Part shown: in pieces, positions 60,389-64,000 of the stretch
Numbering within the stretch: position 1 is the stretch's first letter
Layout of the letters: each line of letters starts with the position of its first letter
The notes under the pieces: model-generated
The model's input: the letters and a program-made list of their open reading frames with translations, nothing else
Database searches by the model: none
Told to the model about the DNA's origin: nothing
Position numbers and translations under genes: made by a program
Origin: Rhodoplanes sp.
GTDB lineage: Bacteria > Pseudomonadota > Alphaproteobacteria > Rhizobiales > Xanthobacteraceae
Length of the DNA stretch: 64,000 nt
Reading direction: 5' to 3'
Assembly (NCBI RefSeq): GCF_013377085.1
Contig: NZ_JACAAX010000010.1
Location: 62,001 to 126,000 of the forward strand

Positions 60389-61927
60389 ATGGTGCAGCGG
60401 GTGTCGACCGTGGCGTTCGAGGGCATCGCGGCGCGCGCCGTCGACGTGCAGGTGCAGGTCGCCCCCGGATTGCCGGCCTTCAACGTGGTCGGGCTGCCCG
60501 ACAAGGCGGTGTCGGAGGCGCGCGAGCGGGTGCGGGCCGCGCTGGTCGCCTCCGGGCTGGCGCTGCCGGCGCGCCGCATCACGGTCAATCTCGCCCCGGC
60601 CGACGTCCCCAAGGAGGGCAGCCATTACGACCTGCCGATCGCGCTCGGCCTGATGGGGGCGATCGGCGCGATCCCGCCCGACGCATTGGACGGCTGCACC
60701 GTCCTGGGCGAGCTCGGCCTCGACGGCACCATCGCGGCGGTGGCCGGCGTGCTGCCGGCCGCCATCGGGGCGAACGGGCGCGGCGAGGCGCTGATCTGCC
60801 CGGCCGCCTGCGGTCCCGAGGCCGCCTGGGCCAGCCCCGACATGACCATCGTGGCGGCCGGCTCGCTGATCCAACTGGCCAATCATTTCAAGGGCACCCA
60901 GGTTTTGGCGCGGCCGCAGCCGAAGATCCGGGCCGCCGCCGCCGAGACCCTCGACCTCGCCGACATCAAGGGCCAGGAGAGCGGCAAGCGGGCGCTGGAG
61001 ATCGCCGCCGCCGGCGGCCACAATCTGATGATGGTCGGGCCGCCCGGCGCCGGAAAGTCGATGCTGGCGGCCCGGCTGCCGTCGATCCTGCCGCCGCTGG
61101 CGCCCTCCGAGCTGCTCGAGGTCTCGATGATCGCCTCGGTGGCCGGCGAGATCGAGGACGGCGCGCTGACCAACCGGCGGCCGTTCCGCAGCCCGCATCA
61201 CTCGGCCTCGATGCCGGCCCTGGTCGGCGGCGGCCTGCGCGCCAAGCCCGGCGAGATCTCGCTCGCCCACAACGGCGTGCTGTTCCTCGACGAGCTGCCC
61301 GAGTTCGAGCCCCGCGTGCTGGAATCGCTGCGCCAGCCGCTGGAGACCGGCGAGGTGGCGATCGCCCGCGCCAACCACCGGGTCACCTATCCGGCCCGGT
61401 TCATGCTGGTCGCCGCCATGAATCCGTGCCGCTGCGGCCAGGCGGGCGAGCCCGGCTTCGCCTGCCGGCGCGGGCCGATCGGGCGCTGCACGGCGGAGTA
61501 TCAGGGCCGCATCTCCGGCCCGCTGCTCGACCGCATCGACCTGCATGTCGACATGCCGGCGGTGAGCGCCGCCGACCTGGTGCTGCCGCCGCCGGCCGAG
61601 GGCAGCGCCGCCGTGGCGGCCCGGGTTTTTCGCGCCCGCGCCCTGCAGACCCAACGCTACGAGGCACTCGGTTTTCCCCATGTGCGCACCAACGCGCAGG
61701 CGCAGGGCGGCCTGCTCGAGGACGTGGCGACGCCCGACCGCGCCGGCCAGGCGCTGATCCGCGACGCCGCCGACGCCATGCGGCTGACGGCGCGCGGCTA
61801 TCACCGGGTCCTGCGGGTCGCCCGCACGCTCGCCGACCTCGACGGCAGCGAGAGGGTCGGCCGCCTCCACGTCGCCGAAGCGCTGGCCTACCGGGCCCGG
61901 CTCGACGAGGTGCGCCGCGCCGCCTGA
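60389..61927 (+). CDS. comM: YifB/ComM family Mg-chelatase-like AAA+ ATPase
   Basis: 512 residues. ATG 60389 ([52 protein letters not shown]) matches the ComM N-terminus. Then comes the AAA+ core: Walker [35 protein letters not shown], Walker [12 protein letters not shown] and the zinc-type cluster [25 protein letters not shown]. ComM is a hexameric helicase that promotes branch migration during natural transformation. Isolated here from other competence genes. Confidence 0.95.
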   Translation: MVQRVSTVAFEGIAARAVDVQVQVAPGLPAFNVVGLPDKAVSEARERVRAALVASGLALPARRITVNLAPADVPKEGSHYDLPIALGLMGAIGAIPPDALDGCTVLGELGLDGTIAAVAGVLPAAIGANGRGEALICPAACGPEAAWASPDMTIVAAGSLIQLANHFKGTQVLARPQPKIRAAAAETLDLADIKGQESGKRALEIAAAGGHNLMMVGPPGAGKSMLAARLPSILPPLAPSELLEVSMIASVAGEIEDGALTNRRPFRSPHHSASMPALVGGGLRAKPGEISLAHNGVLFLDELPEFEPRVLESLRQPLETGEVAIARANHRVTYPARFMLVAAMNPCRCGQAGEPGFACRRGPIGRCTAEYQGRISGPLLDRIDLHVDMPAVSAADLVLPPPAEGSAAVAARVFRARALQTQRYEALGFPHVRTNAQAQGGLLEDVATPDRAGQALIRDAADAMRLTARGYHRVLRVARTLADLDGSERVGRLHVAEALAYRARLDEVRRAA

Positions 61928-62086
61928 CCGGTCCCGGCACGCCCCGACGCCCCACCAGCCGACTAGCCAGCCCCACCCGTTCGGGCTGCATCTTCGGCAG
62001 CAGCCTCCATCAGGGGTTTAATCGATTTTTTCCGCTTCACTGGCATGGTGGGAAGACGACCAGGCCGATGTCGCGGGGACGAGACA

Positions 62087-62566
62087 ATGCTGGAGCGGAT
62101 CGACGACCAAGCACCGCGTGCCACGGCGGATCCCGGACCGGCGGCGGGCGCACCGGCCCCGACGCTGCTCGTCATCGACGACGACACGGTCCATCGGATG
62201 ATCATCGGCCGGGTCGCGGCCCGGGCCGGCTACACGGCGACCGAGGCGGCCTCCTACGAGGAGGCTGTCGCACTGCTCCGGGGCAACGCCTACACGCTGA
62301 TCACCCTCGATCTCACGCTCGGCCAGCACGGCGGCGCCGAGGTCCTGCACGTGATCGCGGCCATGGACCTGAAGACGCCGATCGTCATCGTCTCCAGCTC
62401 GAACGAGACGATCCGGCGGGAGACCGCGGCGATGGCGAACCTGCTCAGCCTCAATGTCTGCCGGGCGCTGGCCAAGCCGGTCGACCTCGGCGAGCTGCGG
62501 CGCATTCTCCTCGACGTGCGCCAGCGCAGCGCCATCGGCCTGATGCCGGCCGGCTGGTCCGCGTGA
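62087..62566 (+). CDS. Single-domain response regulator
   Basis: 159 residues from ATG 62087 ([19 protein letters not shown]); ATG 62045 is an alternative. Only a receiver domain is present: acidic pocket [11 protein letters not shown], phospho-acceptor Asp in [12 protein letters not shown], the switch Ser/Thr in VIVSSSNE and the conserved Lys in RALAKPVD. About 30 disordered residues precede it and no output domain follows. The stop overlaps the next gene (GTGA), so it is translated with the sensor kinase and is probably its phosphoryl partner. Confidence 0.92.
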   Translation: MLERIDDQAPRATADPGPAAGAPAPTLLVIDDDTVHRMIIGRVAARAGYTATEAASYEEAVALLRGNAYTLITLDLTLGQHGGAEVLHVIAAMDLKTPIVIVSSSNETIRRETAAMANLLSLNVCRALAKPVDLGELRRILLDVRQRSAIGLMPAGWSA

Positions 62567-64000
62567 GCGCGGCGGAGCACGATACCGACGCGCCGACCGG
62601 CGCGTCGGCGCCGACCCGGCTCGACGACACGCAACCGCGGCCGCGCCGACCGTATCTCGGCCTGATCGCCGGCGCCGTGTTCCTGATCGCCACCATCGTC
62701 GGCATGAACGCCCTGGTGCTGGCCAATCTGCGCGAAAGCACCCTGAAATCCACCGAGGAGGCGCTGGCCCAGCGCAGCGCCATCCTGGCCGAGCAGACCG
62801 AGCGCACCATCCATTCGGTGGACGTGATCCTCGCCGACCTGATCGAGCGCGTGCCCGAAAGCGGCATCGCCGACGCTGCCGCCTTCGCGGCCCGGTTCTC
62901 CGGCCTTCCGACCCACATGCTGCTGCGCGAGAAGCGGGCCGGCCTGCCGCAGCTCGACGCATTGTCGCTCGTCGACGGCAAGGGCCGCATCGTCAACTTT
63001 TCTCGCTCATGGCCGGCGCCGCCGCTGTCGGTCGCCGACCGCGACCACTTCGTCCAGCTCGAGGCGCACCGTGGCGCCGCCTCGATCGTCAGCCCGCCGC
63101 TGCAGAGCCGCGTCACCGACCAATGGCTGGTCGGCCTGCACCGCCGGATCGAGGCGGGCGACGGAACCTTCATGGGCATCGCCTCGGCCGGGCTGTCGCT
63201 CGACTATTTCGAGGACTTCTATCGCTCGATCGCACTCTCCAAGGCAGATTCCTTCGCCCTGCAGACAAAGGACGGCGTGCTGCTGATACGCCACCCGAAT
63301 GTCGGCCTGATCGGCAAGACGTTCGCGGTCCAGCACGGTGGCACGCGGCCCTACACCGTGCGGGCGATCAGCCCGCTCGACGGGCAGCAGCGGGTCTGGG
63401 CCGTGCACCCGCTGAAAACCTATCCGCTCGTGATGATCTCCAGCACGACGACCGCCAACGCGCTGTCCGGCTGGACCGCCATCGCCCGCCTGTCGCTGTT
63501 CCTGTCCGCGGCCGGCGCCCTGATCGTCGTGGTCGCGGCCCTGTGCATCGCCATGTGGTGGAACGAGCAGAGCAAGGCGGTGCAGGCCCGCACGGCCCAC
63601 ATGGAGGCCGAGAACGCCCGCGCCCATGCCGAGGCCGATCTGCTGCGCGAGCGCGAGGAGGCCGCCGAGGCGGCGAACCGGGCCAAGTCCGAGTTCCTCG
63701 CCACCATGAGCCACGAGATCCGCACGCCGATGAACGCGCTGATCGGGCTGGCCGCGACGCTGCTCGAAACCGACCTCGATCCCGAGCAGCGCGCCTCGGT
63801 GGCGGCGATGCACGATTCGGGCGACAATCTGCTGCGCATCCTCAACGACATTCTCGACTTCTCCAAGCTCGAGGCGGGGCGCCTCGAGTTCGAGCAGATC
63901 GCCTTCTCGCCCGCCGCCCTGGTCGACAACGCGGTCAGCATCGTCGGCGCGCGCGCCGCCGCCCGCGGGCTGGCGATCCGCACCGCGCTCGATCCGGCCG
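62563..64000 (+). CDS. Membrane sensor histidine kinase (3' end outside window)
   Basis: GTG 62563 overlaps the response-regulator stop by 4 bp; 479 residues are visible and the frame is still open at the window edge. Layout: TM1 ([24 protein letters not shown]), a Cache-type extracytoplasmic domain ([14 protein letters not shown] to [14 protein letters not shown] and [12 protein letters not shown]), TM2 ([24 protein letters not shown]), a coiled coil ([34 protein letters not shown]) and HisKA with the phospho-His in [16 protein letters not shown]. The HATPase and any receiver domains must lie to the right. The Cache domain suggests sensing of a small extracellular molecule. Confidence 0.93.
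   Translation, partial: MSAAEHDTDAPTGASAPTRLDDTQPRPRRPYLGLIAGAVFLIATIVGMNALVLANLRESTLKSTEEALAQRSAILAEQTERTIHSVDVILADLIERVPESGIADAAAFAARFSGLPTHMLLREKRAGLPQLDALSLVDGKGRIVNFSRSWPAPPLSVADRDHFVQLEAHRGAASIVSPPLQSRVTDQWLVGLHRRIEAGDGTFMGIASAGLSLDYFEDFYRSIALSKADSFALQTKDGVLLIRHPNVGLIGKTFAVQHGGTRPYTVRAISPLDGQQRVWAVHPLKTYPLVMISSTTTANALSGWTAIARLSLFLSAAGALIVVVAALCIAMWWNEQSKAVQARTAHMEAENARAHAEADLLREREEAAEAANRAKSEFLATMSHEIRTPMNALIGLAATLLETDLDPEQRASVAAMHDSGDNLLRILNDILDFSKLEAGRLEFEQIAFSPAALVDNAVSIVGARAAARGLAIRTALDPA

Overview
The window is high-GC, gene-dense chromosomal DNA of an alphaproteobacterium, most likely a member of the Hyphomicrobiales (Rhizobiales; Bradyrhizobium/Rhodopseudomonas/Rhodoplanes-like). 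The evidence is gene order and gene content: proA-nadD-rsfS-rlmH-envC-ctpA followed by a divergent polysaccharide deacetylase and rppH, hemW-rdgB-rph divergent from hrcA-grpE, the F1-type order atpH-A-G-D-C, three exported Bug/TctC-type solute receptors, and short palindromic intergenic repeats of a kind familiar in this order. The genus cannot be fixed from the sequence alone. No rRNA, tRNA, CRISPR array, phage gene or transposase is visible.

Layout. 1-1.6 kb: the 3' part of a family 2 glycosyltransferase, convergent with a small membrane protein. 1.9-9 kb: rlmN, a YdbC/PdxI-like aldo/keto reductase bracketed by two palindromes, and a divergent pair made of a serine-glyoxylate-type aminotransferase and a 1031-residue FAD/Fe-S oxidase that carries a palindromic repeat inside its coding sequence. 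9-16.3 kb: an LpoA-like lipoprotein divergent from rsmI-yraN, then ridA, a Bug receptor and a chemotaxis receptor, then gshB. 16.3-20.3 kb: a coiled-coil miniprotein with tandem promoter repeats, a diheme cytochrome c, a CPA1 antiporter and mtgA. 20.4-24 kb: a catabolic cassette (TetR regulator divergent from cyclase, Bug receptor and BKACE/DUF849 enzyme). 24.2-31.7 kb: rpmF, a membrane protein, hemW-rdgB-rph, hrcA-grpE, an acetyltransferase and two proteins of unknown function. 31.8-41 kb: proA to rppH, with a third Bug gene. 41-46.1 kb: a polytopic membrane protein, an exported lactonase-fold protein, a small winged-helix-like protein and a PAS sensor without an output domain. 46.1-51.8 kb: F1 ATP synthase genes with an ohr peroxidase gene inserted between atpG and atpD. 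52-54.7 kb: nnrS and a class I cytochrome c around an FNR/NnrR-like box, then a small RlpA-like protein. 55.3-59.9 kb: glgP-glgC-glgA. 60-64 kb: a possible 41-residue membrane peptide, comM, and a response regulator coupled to a sensor kinase that runs off the window.

How the genes work together. The housekeeping blocks cover ribosome maturation (rlmN, rsmI, rsfS, rlmH, rpmF, rph), the cell envelope (mtgA, the EnvC-like protein, ctpA, RlpA, deacetylase), stress (hrcA-grpE, ohr, gshB) and energy (F1 ATPase, cytochromes, antiporter). Between these blocks sit insertions built around Bug receptors (12.4, 22.1 and 39.5 kb), each next to catabolic or sensory genes or alone. I infer that they are acquired uptake modules placed between otherwise conserved neighbours.

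The most striking observations are: the in-frame palindromic repeat in the oxidase; ohr embedded in the ATP synthase operon; two near-identical hairpins bracketing the aldo/keto reductase; a HAMP-PAS-PAS sensor with no output domain that shares its periplasmic module with the window's chemotaxis receptor; the self-contained TetR-cyclase-Bug-BKACE cassette with an operator-like array over a TTGACA box; and a four-copy family of about 90-bp dispersed palindromes.
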